27,013 nt of DNA from Bordetella parapertussis (GTDB taxonomy: Bacteria > Pseudomonadota > Gammaproteobacteria > Burkholderiales > Burkholderiaceae_C). The first letter of the stretch is position 1. Every line of letters begins with the position of its first letter. Position numbers and translations under genes: made by a program. Shown piece by piece: positions 14,549 to 22,368 of this stretch. The notes beneath the pieces were generated by a model. The model was not told where the DNA came from, did not search any database, and was given only the letters and a program-made list of their open reading frames with translations. The stretch is from assembly GCA_945900685.1 (NCBI GenBank), contig CAMDJS010000019.1, forward strand, positions 1-27,013. The letters are read 5' to 3'.

Positions 14549-15265
14549 ATGAATAATTTAAATCTTAGGCAAGTAATGGCTGCAAATGGCGTGCATGAAG
14601 CTGTGTTAAGTTCTATTTGGATAAATTGCAATGATATAAGTAATTTTGAAATACTGGATGCGCCTTGTGGTAATGGCCCAATATCTGAATTATTGGCATC
14701 CAAAGGTGCTAAAGTTACCGGATTTGATTTAGAGCCACCCAGTAGCACAGATAATGGAGTTAAATATATAAAAAAAGATTTAGAGATTTTAGAAGCTATC
14801 AATAATAATTACGACTTGATTATCAGTGTTGAAGGAATTGAACATTTACACAACCCTCATGCTTGGGTTACTAAGATTAGCAAAATGCTAAAACCCAATG
14901 GCATTGCTATTATCACTACGCCTAATCCAGATAGTCTATCTTCAAGGTGGAAAGCATTTTCCAGAGGGTATTACCAATATTTTGATCTTATTCCTAATCG
15001 GCCAGACATTTTCAGAGGATCTGGTCATATTCATCCAATATATTTTTCATTCCTAGAGTGGTCATTTCGTGTAAATGGATTGGAAATAATTGACATTCGC
15101 ACAAAATCACGGAAACTTCCTGCTTGGGTTAGTGGTTTCTTGTATAAGATTTTCTACCGAAGATTTCCACTTGAAATTAAACCTCTGATAAATGGTGCTG
15201 TGGGAATTTATACTGTTAGAAAAAATAATCGAACAAAATCTGCAAATAATTTTTTTAATTGCTAA
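14549..15265 (+). CDS. Class I SAM-dependent methyltransferase, horizontally acquired
   Basis: 238 residues. The SAM-binding motif I is ILDAPCGNGPISELLASKG (about residues 34-52), followed by the acidic ribose-binding VTGFDLEP. Then come YDLIISVEGIEHLHNPHAW (post-motif), LKPNGIAIITTPNPDSL and an aromatic-rich C-terminal half. It resembles UbiG/MetW-like Methyltransf_11/23 proteins often found in O-antigen and polysaccharide loci, but the substrate is unknown. Codon use is strongly AT-biased (AAT, ATA, TTA) and unlike all neighbours except the alaS insert, a sign of recent transfer. It stands alone between the SRP RNA copies with no partner genes. The frame is open and complete, so it may be functional. 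Confidence 0.85.
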   Translation: MNNLNLRQVMAANGVHEAVLSSIWINCNDISNFEILDAPCGNGPISELLASKGAKVTGFDLEPPSSTDNGVKYIKKDLEILEAINNNYDLIISVEGIEHLHNPHAWVTKISKMLKPNGIAIITTPNPDSLSSRWKAFSRGYYQYFDLIPNRPDIFRGSGHIHPIYFSFLEWSFRVNGLEIIDIRTKSRKLPAWVSGFLYKIFYRRFPLEIKPLINGAVGIYTVRKNNRTKSANNFFNC

Positions 15266-15300
15266 AGTGACTCAACTTCAATCAGGAAACAAACTTGATA

Positions 15301-15485
15301 CCAAGAGACCGAGCTCAGCGGGTCTTCCCGGGTAGGCCAGTTTCGTGTCGGGCGTTGACCTGCTATATGCGCCTTGCGATGCGCTCACTGATGCAAGCTT
15401 TGGCAGCAGCGGCTTCTTGACTATGTTGGTTGCTATGTTGCTTGTACTTGTGCACTTGGTGGTCCGTGATTCTCTTGCCGGGCAT
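15301..15485 (-). pseudogene. IS21-family istA transposase, 5' fragment, frameshifted
   Basis: From ATG 15485 the minus strand encodes MPGKRITDHQVHKYKQHS, then AAAAKACISERIARRI. This is the N-terminal helix-turn-helix start of IS21-type IstA proteins. A stop follows at 15363-15365. In another frame the homology continues as GQRPTRNWPTREDPLSSV, matching the family's RTRxDPF region, and then breaks near 15301. The gene is therefore frameshifted and truncated after about 60 residues, and no istB remains. A possible IS end (TGTCCTTTTTAAATC on the minus strand) begins at 15597, 12 nt from the right SRP RNA copy. Confidence 0.7.
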
Positions 15486-15609
15486 GCCGCCTACCTTCGA
15501 TTTATCTTGAAGGCTCAACGGTAGCCCCGCCTTCGGGTGATACAAAAGTGACCGCCAAGACTTCAAAGCAACGTAAGTGCTAGATTTAAAAAGGACAGCA
15601 AATTAAAGT

Positions 15610-15705
15610 TGACGAGCCTTGACCCCGGCACTGGCTCCACAGTTAGGGCTGCTTGGTTCCCCACCTGACCCGGTTGGCCGCTTCACCATGCGGGAAGGCC
15701 CGTCA
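15610..15705 (-). ncRNA. ffs: 4.5S SRP RNA, right copy (with promoter)
   Basis: The minus strand encodes a 96-nt signal recognition particle RNA, the scaffold bound by Ffh for cotranslational targeting to the membrane. The ends form an 11-bp stem (TGACGGGCCTT/AAGGCTCGTCA). The conserved apical hairpin GGTCAGGTGGGGAACC-AAGCAGCC has a GGAA tetraloop (15657-15660) closed by GG/CC and the internal-loop bases that contact the Ffh M domain. A TACAAT -10 lies 6 nt upstream of the predicted 5' end. This is the expected ffs location beside dnaX, so this copy is likely the expressed one. The 3' flank is foreign (IS21 remnant). Confidence 0.92.
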
Positions 15706-15711
15706 AGTGAA

Positions 15712-15738
15712 ATTGTACGCCCCGTAGAATAATGTCCA
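15712..15738 (-). promoter_or_regulatory. Promoter of the right ffs copy, overlapping the dnaX start
   Basis: On the minus strand, TGGACA (15738-15733), a 15-nt spacer and TACAAT (15717-15712) are followed after 6 nt by the SRP RNA 5' end. The -35 hexamer reaches the first base of the preferred dnaX ATG (15738-15740) and overlaps the upstream ATG at 15732-15734, so RNA polymerase at ffs would cover the dnaX start region. Confidence 0.6.
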
Positions 15739-17459
15739 TGTCTTATTTGGTGCTCGCCCGTAAATACCGCCCTAAAACCTTTGAACAATTGGTGGGTCAA
15801 TCGCATGTGGTTCAAGCTTTATCCAATGCTTTGCGCTCGCAACGGCTGCACCATGCTTATTTATTCACCGGTACTCGCGGCGTGGGCAAGACCACGGTGT
15901 CTCGCATATTGGCCAAATCGCTGAATTGCGAAATTGGCATCACCGATAAGCCTTGCGGCGTTTGTGCTACTTGTACTGATATCGATGCTGGACATTTCGT
16001 GGATTACACCGAGTTGGATGCCGCGTCCAACCGCGGCGTGGATGAAATCCAGCAATTGCTGGAGCAAGCTGTGTACAAGCCGGTGCAAGGCCGATTCAAG
16101 GTGTTCATGATCGATGAGGTGCATATGCTCACCGGTCATGCTTTCAACGCGATGTTGAAAACCTTGGAAGAGCCGCCTGAGTATTTGAAATTTGTGCTTG
16201 CGACTACCGATCCGCAAAAGGTGCCGGTCACTGTGTTGTCGCGTTGTTTGCAATTCAATTTGCGTCCGATGGCTGCACAAACCATCGTCGAGCATTTGCA
16301 ACTGGTGTTGCCTGCTGAAAACATACAAGCTGATATCCAGGCGCTAAGGTTGATCGCGCGCGCAGCTCGCGGGTCTATGCGTGACGCCTTATCGCTAACG
16401 GATCAAGCCATTGCTTTTGGTAACGGTGAATTACTCGAACCCTCAGTGCGTGACATGTTGGGCACGGTTGACCGAAGCCACGCCTTCACGCTGGTGCAGG
16501 CACTGGCGCAAGCAGACGGTTTGACGGTGGTCAACACTTGCGACACTCTGCGTCAGTTGGGTTTGTCGGCCAGTTCATTGCTAGAAGAGATGTGCATGGT
16601 TTTGCAGCGCATGGCGGTCAATCAAACGGTGACCACCGGACTTGAACTCTCGGCTGACCCAGACCCTGATGCTGTTCGCATCGCTGAGCTTGCTGATTTG
16701 ATGCCAGCCGATGAAACCCAGTTGCTCTACAGTATGTGTCTGAACGGCAGAGCCGAGTTGGGGCTTGCCACCGATGAATACGCAGCCCTGTCTATGGTGC
16801 TGTTGCGTTTGTTTGCATTCAAACCGACCACGCCGCCGGAAAAAAAAACTCTGAAATCAGCTGATGGCGTAGTTGCTGCAGCACCACCCAGGCCTCGGGC
16901 GCAATTGGATGCGGCACCTCCGCTACAGGTAGCGCAACCTGCGGTGACAAAGCCCGCACCGACTGAGCAGATCTTGCCTGTCGTACAACCCCAACCAGCA
17001 GAACAACCCACAGTCTTAGCCGATGCAGCGACACAATCTTCAACACATGATGCCGCTGACTTTAGCGAAACCACTTTGGGAAAAGAATGGTTCGAGTTGG
17101 TGCAGCAATTGGCTGCCTCACAAAAAATCCAAGCCATGACGCGTGAACTCGCCATGCAAGCGCAGTTGACCGATCGCCAAGAAGGTCAATGGGAATTGCA
17201 AGTCGAGAGAGAAACTTTGTTGTCTGCATCTAATATCGAGCGTTTAGAGACAGCCTTGCAAGCCGCCGGTCATGAAGTGATTTTGAAATGCAAAATCGGT
17301 TCAGCCACTGACACGCCATCGATACGCTTGGCCAGGCACCAAAAGCAGGTGCTGGCTCAGTTCGAGCAGGACATACTGAGCGATCCGGTGGTGCAGCAAT
17401 TGATCACCGAATTTGACGCGAAAATAGTTCCCGGCTCCCTCAAACCCCGTATTCAATGA
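15738..17459 (+). CDS. dnaX: DNA polymerase III tau (and possibly gamma) subunit
   Basis: 573 residues; the clamp-loader ATPase that couples the replicase to the helicase. The start at 15738 (MSYLVLARKYRP) matches the family; an ATG two codons earlier (15732) is also in frame. P-loop GTRGVGKT is at 45-52. Zinc-finger cysteines are C64, C73, C76 and C79. Walker B MIDEVH is at 124-129, and the sensor 1 region reads FVLATTDPQKVP. A Pro/Ala-rich linker (about 365-440) precedes the tau-specific C-terminal domain. At codons 368-371 lies an A9 run; slippage there would give a gamma-like product of about 370-375 residues. First gene of dnaX-ybaB-recR, the usual order. Confidence 0.97.
   Translation: MSYLVLARKYRPKTFEQLVGQSHVVQALSNALRSQRLHHAYLFTGTRGVGKTTVSRILAKSLNCEIGITDKPCGVCATCTDIDAGHFVDYTELDAASNRGVDEIQQLLEQAVYKPVQGRFKVFMIDEVHMLTGHAFNAMLKTLEEPPEYLKFVLATTDPQKVPVTVLSRCLQFNLRPMAAQTIVEHLQLVLPAENIQADIQALRLIARAARGSMRDALSLTDQAIAFGNGELLEPSVRDMLGTVDRSHAFTLVQALAQADGLTVVNTCDTLRQLGLSASSLLEEMCMVLQRMAVNQTVTTGLELSADPDPDAVRIAELADLMPADETQLLYSMCLNGRAELGLATDEYAALSMVLLRLFAFKPTTPPEKKTLKSADGVVAAAPPRPRAQLDAAPPLQVAQPAVTKPAPTEQILPVVQPQPAEQPTVLADAATQSSTHDAADFSETTLGKEWFELVQQLAASQKIQAMTRELAMQAQLTDRQEGQWELQVERETLLSASNIERLETALQAAGHEVILKCKIGSATDTPSIRLARHQKQVLAQFEQDILSDPVVQQLITEFDAKIVPGSLKPRIQ
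16840..16848 (+). other. A9 homopolymer, candidate slippage site for gamma synthesis
   Basis: Nine consecutive As spell GAA AAA AAA ACT (E368-K-K-T371) exactly at the end of the ATPase core and lid region. A shift into the -1 frame reads AAC TCT GAA ATC AGC TGA, and into the +1 frame CTC TGA, so both alternative frames stop within six codons. E. coli dnaX uses A-AAA-AAG ribosomal frameshifting and Thermus dnaX uses an A9 slippage tract, so the same mechanism is plausible here. No clear upstream Shine-Dalgarno stimulator was seen. Confidence 0.6.
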
Positions 17460-17468
17460 AAGAAGATT

Positions 17469-17801
17469 ATGTTTAACAAAGGTCAACTCGCCGGTCTGAT
17501 GAAACAAGCTCAGGCCATGCAAGATAACTTGAAAAAAGCCCAAGACGAATTGGCTTTCGTTGAAGTCACGGGTGAATCCGGCTCGGGCTTGGTCAAAATT
17601 TTGATGACATGTAAATACCAGGTCAAACGCGTCAGCATTGACCCCAGTCTGCTCGCCGATGACAAAGACATGTTGGAAGATTTGATTGCGGCTGCCTTCA
17701 ACGACGCTGCGCGCAAAGCAGACGAAACCTCTGAAGCCAAAATGGGTAAATTGACCGGCGGCATGCCGGGGCTGCCCGGCGGAATGAAGCTGCCTTTCTG
17801 A
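17469..17801 (+). CDS. ybaB: YbaB/EbfC-family nucleoid-associated protein
   Basis: 110 residues. YbaB forms a 'tweezer' dimer that binds DNA and is encoded between dnaX and recR in many bacteria. Family features are the N-terminal [28 protein letters not shown] helix, the central [23 protein letters not shown] and the helical [22 protein letters not shown]. The tail is Gly/Met/Pro-rich ([14 protein letters not shown]). It starts 9 nt after dnaX, and its stop overlaps the recR ATG by one base (TGATG), so translation is coupled. Confidence 0.96.
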   Translation: MFNKGQLAGLMKQAQAMQDNLKKAQDELAFVEVTGESGSGLVKILMTCKYQVKRVSIDPSLLADDKDMLEDLIAAAFNDAARKADETSEAKMGKLTGGMPGLPGGMKLPF

Positions 17802-18397
17802 TGCGCGATCACAGCGCGCTGCAAGCACTTGTGCAAGCCCTCAAGAGGCTGCCGGGTGTCGGTGAGCGTTCTGCCTCACGCATGGCTTTTCATTTGCTGC
17901 AACATGACCGTGAAGGCGCGCAATTGCTTTCGCAGGCGCTTGTCACTGCGGTTGCTGCGGTCAAGCATTGCCAAAGCTGCCACACACTCACCGAGTTTGA
18001 TATTTGCCGTACCTGTCAGGACACGACGCGAGATATGACCCGGCTTTGTGTGGTTGAAACACCATCAGACCAATCTGCTGTTGAAAGAACGCTGGCTTAT
18101 CAGGGCATGTATTTTGTGCTGATGGGCAAACTCAATCCGATTGAAGGCATGGGGCCCAAAGATATTGGAATGCAAAAGTTGATTGACCGGGTGGATGACG
18201 GTTTGGTGCAGGAAGTCATCCTGGCAACCAATTTCACCGCACAAGGCGAGGCGACGGCTCATGCCTTGAGCGAGATATTCAAGCGCAAAGGCTTGACGGT
18301 GACTCGGCTTGCCAGAGGCGTGCCGGTCGGCAGCGAGTTGGAGTTTGTGGACTTGGGCACCATCGCCCACGCCCTGGTTGATAGGCGCAGCACCTGA
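17801..18397 (+). CDS. recR: Recombination mediator protein RecR
   Basis: 198 residues, the normal length. RecR acts with RecF and RecO to load RecA at gapped DNA. The helix-hairpin-helix segment [17 protein letters not shown] is at about 17-33. The C4 zinc finger is C57, C60, C69 and C72 (CQSC...CRTC), and the Toprim domain starts at LCVVETPSD (about 82-90). The C-terminal Walker B-like region ends with [23 protein letters not shown]. It is the last gene of the dnaX-ybaB-recR operon, coupled to ybaB. Confidence 0.97.
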   Translation: MRDHSALQALVQALKRLPGVGERSASRMAFHLLQHDREGAQLLSQALVTAVAAVKHCQSCHTLTEFDICRTCQDTTRDMTRLCVVETPSDQSAVERTLAYQGMYFVLMGKLNPIEGMGPKDIGMQKLIDRVDDGLVQEVILATNFTAQGEATAHALSEIFKRKGLTVTRLARGVPVGSELEFVDLGTIAHALVDRRST

Positions 18398-18471
18398 TAT
18401 GGGTATGTGGGGATTTCACCTAAGGGGAAGCTAGCTATGCCAAGGCCACGCGATGCAATTATGCTGAGTGC

Positions 18472-19530
18472 ATGGACTTACCCCAACATGATTTAAGTGG
18501 CAATGGTTTTGTCAACAGGCGACAGTGGCTGAGGCAAATATCAAACTTAGCCATGGCAATCAGTCCGCTTGCCGCTTCCGCGCAGACTGACAAAACCAGA
18601 GTACAACTGTTTGTAGATGATGTCTCAAGCCTGTCTCACTTGCCAGTCATGCTGGCGCATCACTTGGGCTATTTCAAGAGTGAAGGTTTGTTGGTCGACA
18701 TTGTGGAGCAAGCATGGAACCACAGCGACACCCATTTGTCTTCGGGGTTGATGGCCTGGTCCGTTCCTTTTGAGCAGGTGTTTCGTGCGAATCAAAAAGA
18801 AGTTGAATGGAGGGCAGTGCTGCAAACCGGCAGAACACCGCAACTGGCACTGGGGATCAATAAAAAAACCATGCCTGTCATCAAGGGTTTGAAGGATTTA
18901 GAGCATAAAAAAATTGGCGTTCAAGAGCTAGACTCATTTTCTCAACGATGCACTGATTACATGTTGCTGCAAGCCGGCCTCAGCCTGAGTCGTGTCTCCT
19001 ACATTGCTGTGGGTCACAGTTCTGCGGCCATACAAATGCTTCGCAGTGGCAGCATAGATGCCATTTGCTTCGGGGAACCGTTGATCAGTTTGTTAGACAG
19101 AAAAGGCGAAATAGGTGTGGTGCGCAATTTGCGTTCCATCAGAGAAACAGTCCGTGTATTTTCTGGTTTGTTGCCGGGCCACAGTTTGTGTGTACCGTAC
19201 CCAATGGCGACTAAAAGCCCGCAAACTTGCCAAGCTTTGGTCAATGGGGTGATGCGAGCTGTCAAGTGGTTGCGAACTGCCGGCCCCTCGGATTTTCTGC
19301 ACAACATGACTGAGCCCACCTTTATGTCTGATCGCGCCATTTACCTGTATGCCGTGGAAAACATGCGCGACAGTTTCACAGTCGACGGCATGCTCGGCTC
19401 TGATTCCTTGGCATCGGTATGGCGCTTACAGCGCGCGTTGGATGCGAACGCTTCAATCAAAAGAAATTTATCTCAGACCAGCTACACCAATGAGTTTGCG
19501 TTGCAAGCGAAGAAGCAACTTAAAATTTAA
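18472..19530 (+). CDS. ABC transporter substrate-binding protein, NMT1/TauA-like, with Tat-type signal
   Basis: 352 residues. The N-terminus has NRRQWLRQISNLAMAISPLAASA, a twin-arginine motif followed by a short hydrophobic stretch and an ASA cleavage site after residue 37, so export by the Tat pathway is likely. The mature part has the NMT1/THI5-like periplasmic-binding pattern: LPVMLAHHLGYFKSEGLLVDIV at the start, KDLEHKKIGVQELDSFSQRCTDYMLLQAGL in the middle and AIQMLRSGSIDAICFGEPL after it. Relatives bind nitrate, sulfonates, taurine or pyrimidine-like compounds; the ligand here is unknown. No permease or ATPase gene is adjacent, so it is an orphan. It follows recR after 74 nt and may have its own promoter. 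Confidence 0.82.
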   Translation: MDLPQHDLSGNGFVNRRQWLRQISNLAMAISPLAASAQTDKTRVQLFVDDVSSLSHLPVMLAHHLGYFKSEGLLVDIVEQAWNHSDTHLSSGLMAWSVPFEQVFRANQKEVEWRAVLQTGRTPQLALGINKKTMPVIKGLKDLEHKKIGVQELDSFSQRCTDYMLLQAGLSLSRVSYIAVGHSSAAIQMLRSGSIDAICFGEPLISLLDRKGEIGVVRNLRSIRETVRVFSGLLPGHSLCVPYPMATKSPQTCQALVNGVMRAVKWLRTAGPSDFLHNMTEPTFMSDRAIYLYAVENMRDSFTVDGMLGSDSLASVWRLQRALDANASIKRNLSQTSYTNEFALQAKKQLKI

Positions 19531-19531
19531 T

Positions 19532-20947
19532 TCACTGATTTGCTTTTTTTCTTTTACTGGATGAAGCGGTAGATTTGAATTTCTTGGATCTGCCAGGCAC
19601 CATGATGGTCAATCGCTGGCCGGGGCGCAAGGCACTGTTGACGCTTAAATTATTCCATTGTGCCAATTGCTCGACATTGACTTTGTAGCGTTTCGCAAGT
19701 GATTGCATGCTTTCATTTTTACGCGCTTTGACCGTTTGTTTGCGAAGAGTAGTTTCGGGCGTTAAATTGAGTTGACCGTTGTCTGCAACTTTGGCTGACA
19801 CATCGTTTTGTTGTTTCGCGGAGCGCGGCACCAATAAAGCGGATCCGGCCTTGATGACCATACGTGGTGGTATTTTGTTGATACTGCGAAAGTCCTCTTC
19901 AGCCATGCTGTGGCGTTTGGCTGCGTCCGACACCTTCATGTTTTTGGGCGCGACCCACACGGTCCAACTGGCCAGCCGGCCAGCGTAAGTGTCGATATTG
20001 CGTTGAAATATTTCTGCGTTATCCCAGGGCAGCAAAATTTGCGAGGTGCCTCCTGCTAAAAGCACGGGTCTGTGGGCAGATGGATTCAATGCTTTGAAAT
20101 CCTCTAGTGGCACTTCAGCCAAACGGGCAATGAGAGCCACATCCATGTCTCTGGGCAAAGGAACCGATTGGAAATAAGGGTGATTCGGGATGATGGGTAA
20201 ATTCACGCCCAGAGCTTGCGGATTGGACACCACATTTTTCATGGCTTGCAGCTTGGGTACGTACATGCGGGTTTCCGCAGGCATGCGTAAATCCGTGTAA
20301 GCCAGAGAAGCGCCTTGCTGCTGATTGCGGTTCATGGATCGCTTGACATTTCCCTCTCCCCAGTTGTAGGCAGCCAGCGCAAGATGCCAGTCCCCAAACA
20401 TGCCGTGGAGTTTTTGCAAATAGTCCAGCGCTGCGCGCGTGGACGCCAATACGTCACGGCGGTCATCGCGAAATGCATTTTGTTTCAGGTCGAAGTCCTT
20501 GCCGGTGCGGGGCATGAATTGCCACATACCGCTGGCTTTGGCGGAGGACACTGCTTGCGGGTTGAAAGCACTTTCGATGAATGGCAACAAGGCCAGTTCT
20601 GTGGGCATACCGCGTCGCTCCAACTCTTCTACGATGTGAAAGAGGTATTTGCTTGAACGCTCTGTCATGCGGTGAATATAGTCAGGGCGTTGTGCGTACC
20701 ACTGTTCACGGTCTTGCACCAACTCCACTTGCAGGTCAGGCATGGCAAAACCCCGGCGAATCCGCTCCCACAAATCGTTCGGAATTTCTACTTGAGTAAC
20801 TGAGGCGGGCGCAAGTGGTTTGTCTTCAATCGGTTGCAACTCCTCCTGGATGACAGACTCTGGGGTGCTTTGTGCATGCGTGAGAAGCGGGATCATCCCC
20901 AAAGAAACGAGCGCAATAAAGTACAGCCGAAGCGAAAACAAGTGCAT
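19532..20947 (-). CDS. mltD: Membrane-bound lytic murein transglycosylase D-like protein
   Basis: 471 residues. It cleaves the MurNAc-GlcNAc bond of peptidoglycan with formation of anhydromuropeptides. An N-terminal signal (MHLFSLRLYFIALVSLGMIPLLTHAQS) has no lipobox Cys, so the protein is probably periplasmic. The SLT domain (about 105-230) has the catalytic glutamate E125 in LPFIESAFNP, then SGMWQFMPRTG and LALAAYNWGEGNV. A degenerate LysM-like segment (about 325-375) and a C-terminal LysM (about 405-455) bind peptidoglycan. The tail is Lys/Ser-rich. The ATG at 20947 is chosen because it starts the signal peptide and has TAAGG upstream; an in-frame TTG at 20977 is less likely. It is divergent from the methyltransferase gene. 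Confidence 0.92.
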   Translation of the reverse strand: MHLFSLRLYFIALVSLGMIPLLTHAQSTPESVIQEELQPIEDKPLAPASVTQVEIPNDLWERIRRGFAMPDLQVELVQDREQWYAQRPDYIHRMTERSSKYLFHIVEELERRGMPTELALLPFIESAFNPQAVSSAKASGMWQFMPRTGKDFDLKQNAFRDDRRDVLASTRAALDYLQKLHGMFGDWHLALAAYNWGEGNVKRSMNRNQQQGASLAYTDLRMPAETRMYVPKLQAMKNVVSNPQALGVNLPIIPNHPYFQSVPLPRDMDVALIARLAEVPLEDFKALNPSAHRPVLLAGGTSQILLPWDNAEIFQRNIDTYAGRLASWTVWVAPKNMKVSDAAKRHSMAEEDFRSINKIPPRMVIKAGSALLVPRSAKQQNDVSAKVADNGQLNLTPETTLRKQTVKARKNESMQSLAKRYKVNVEQLAQWNNLSVNSALRPGQRLTIMVPGRSKKFKSTASSSKRKKANQ

Positions 20948-21015
20948 GTATTTAAACCTTAGGGTAAGCGCAGGCAATCATTCTGCAGGCTTTAGACAAA
21001 GAAAGGGTGAATAGA

Positions 21016-21891
21016 ATGAAGTGCAGTGACGCAAATTCCTGCGTCATAAAAGCCAGCACCCATTTATTCATGGATCAACAAATTATAAGAAGTACAGCCA
21101 GCCTGGCCTCTTGGTTGCAAACGCCCGCTGGTCAGTACCTGGCCGCTTGGGAAACCGCGCAGTTTGATCGGGTGGTGTCGGATGTATTTGGGTTTCATGG
21201 ATTGCAGTTGGGCCTCTCACCTTTACCTGCTTTACGCAACAGCAGGATTCGCCATTGCTGGGTGTCTGAAAATGATGTGAATGCAAAGGCAGTTGACGCC
21301 AGTGCTGCGTTGGGTTTGTTTGTAGATTCAGTCGCGCTTCCCTTCAAAGACCAAAGTCTTGATCTGGTGGTGTTGCCGCACACGCTGGAGTTGAGCATTG
21401 ATCCGCATGCCACTTTGCGCGAGGTCGAAAGAGTGCTGGTGCCTGAGGGCCGTGTGATCATCAGCGGTTTCAATCCCATGAGTTTGTGGGGTTTGCGGCA
21501 AACGCGTTCTCAATGGTATTCACGCTTGGGTTTCTCAAATTATTTTTTACCGCCTGACATTGATTTCATCGGCTACAGGCGACTGCGTGACTGGTTGAAG
21601 TTGCTGAGTTTTGAAGTTGAGGGCGGGCGTTTCGGTTGTTACTTGCCCTCCGTGCAAACGCCGTCGTTGATCGCCAAGTTCAATTGGATGGACAAAGCCG
21701 GTGACAGGTGGTGGCCGATTTTGGGTTCGGTGTATTTCTTGGCTGCGGTGAAGAGAGTGCGCGGCATGCGGTTGATCTCGCCAGTTTGGAAACATGCCAA
21801 GCTAGGTTCTGCCAAAGCGGTGCCCTCTGTCAATTCAGGAAAAGTCAGTCGTGCATCTTCTGAAGTTTTGAAGCCGAAAGACCCGTCATGA
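21016..21891 (+). CDS. SAM-dependent methyltransferase (YafS-like)
   Basis: 291 residues from the ATG at 21016, which has AAAGGG 8 nt upstream. Homologues tend to begin nearer the ATG at 21070 ([17 protein letters not shown]), and a GTG at 21007 is also in frame, so the start is uncertain. The fold is class I methyltransferase-like, but motif I is poorly kept. The best blocks are [24 protein letters not shown] (about 99-122) and [27 protein letters not shown], typical of Methyltransf_11. In enterobacteria, yafS lies beside rnhA in the same way, also near mltD. The substrate is unknown. It overlaps rnhA by 4 nt (ATGA), so they are coupled. Confidence 0.85.
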   Translation: MKCSDANSCVIKASTHLFMDQQIIRSTASLASWLQTPAGQYLAAWETAQFDRVVSDVFGFHGLQLGLSPLPALRNSRIRHCWVSENDVNAKAVDASAALGLFVDSVALPFKDQSLDLVVLPHTLELSIDPHATLREVERVLVPEGRVIISGFNPMSLWGLRQTRSQWYSRLGFSNYFLPPDIDFIGYRRLRDWLKLLSFEVEGGRFGCYLPSVQTPSLIAKFNWMDKAGDRWWPILGSVYFLAAVKRVRGMRLISPVWKHAKLGSAKAVPSVNSGKVSRASSEVLKPKDPS

Positions 21892-22334
21892 GCCGGGTGG
21901 TCATCTACACCGATGGTGCCTGCAAAGGAAACCCCGGGCCCGGTGGCTGGGGTGTGTATCTGCGTTATGGAGACACCGAAAAAGATTTGTGCGGCGGTGA
22001 CTTGCAAACCACCAATAACCGCATGGAGCTTCAAGCGGTGATAGAGGCCTTGCGCGCACTTAACCGTCCTTGTCAGATAGATTTTTTTCTGGACAGTGAG
22101 TATGTCCGCAAAGGCATCACCGAGTGGATGCACGGTTGGAAAGCGCGTGGCTGGCGTACCGCTGATAAAAAACCTGTCAAAAACGAAGACTTGTGGCGAG
22201 TTCTGGACGAGCTGCTGTCGCTAAGCGGGCATGGTATTTCATGGCATTGGGTGAAAGGTCATTCAGGCGATACCGGAAACGAGCGGGCTGACGCGCTCGC
22301 AAACGAGGGGGTTCGCATGGTTCAAACCGGTTGA
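21888..22334 (+). CDS. rnhA: Ribonuclease HI
   Basis: 148 residues. It cuts the RNA strand of RNA-DNA hybrids and removes R-loops and primer RNA. All catalytic residues are present: D9 ([16 protein letters not shown]), E47 (NNRMELQA), D69 (FFLDSEYV), H125 (KGHSGD) and D134 (NERADALA). These match E. coli D10, E48, D70, H124 and D134. The basic handle region ([19 protein letters not shown]) is also there. The start overlaps the methyltransferase stop. Confidence 0.98.
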   Translation: MSRVVIYTDGACKGNPGPGGWGVYLRYGDTEKDLCGGDLQTTNNRMELQAVIEALRALNRPCQIDFFLDSEYVRKGITEWMHGWKARGWRTADKKPVKNEDLWRVLDELLSLSGHGISWHWVKGHSGDTGNERADALANEGVRMVQTG

Positions 22335-22368
22335 TAATGAACCATCAGTCATTAGCCAACGCAAATCC

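Larger units (their letters stand above)
14003..15705. mobile_element. Small foreign segment flanked by SRP RNA direct repeats
   Basis: Two identical 98-bp copies of the SRP RNA gene in direct orientation, 1607 bp apart, bracket an AT-rich stretch with a single methyltransferase gene and a decayed IS21-type transposase fragment. Neither neighbour (DUF599 gene, dnaX) shares its composition. Structural RNA genes are common island integration sites, and a duplication of the target fits. No integrase is present, so the element is either a remnant or arose by homologous recombination or transposition. Confidence 0.6.

Noticed and set aside
15486..15566. N-terminal extension (MKSWRSLLYHPKAG...) of the istA fragment
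   Set aside because: IstA homology begins at MPGKRI (15485). The upstream residues look like the translated IS end region, not protein.
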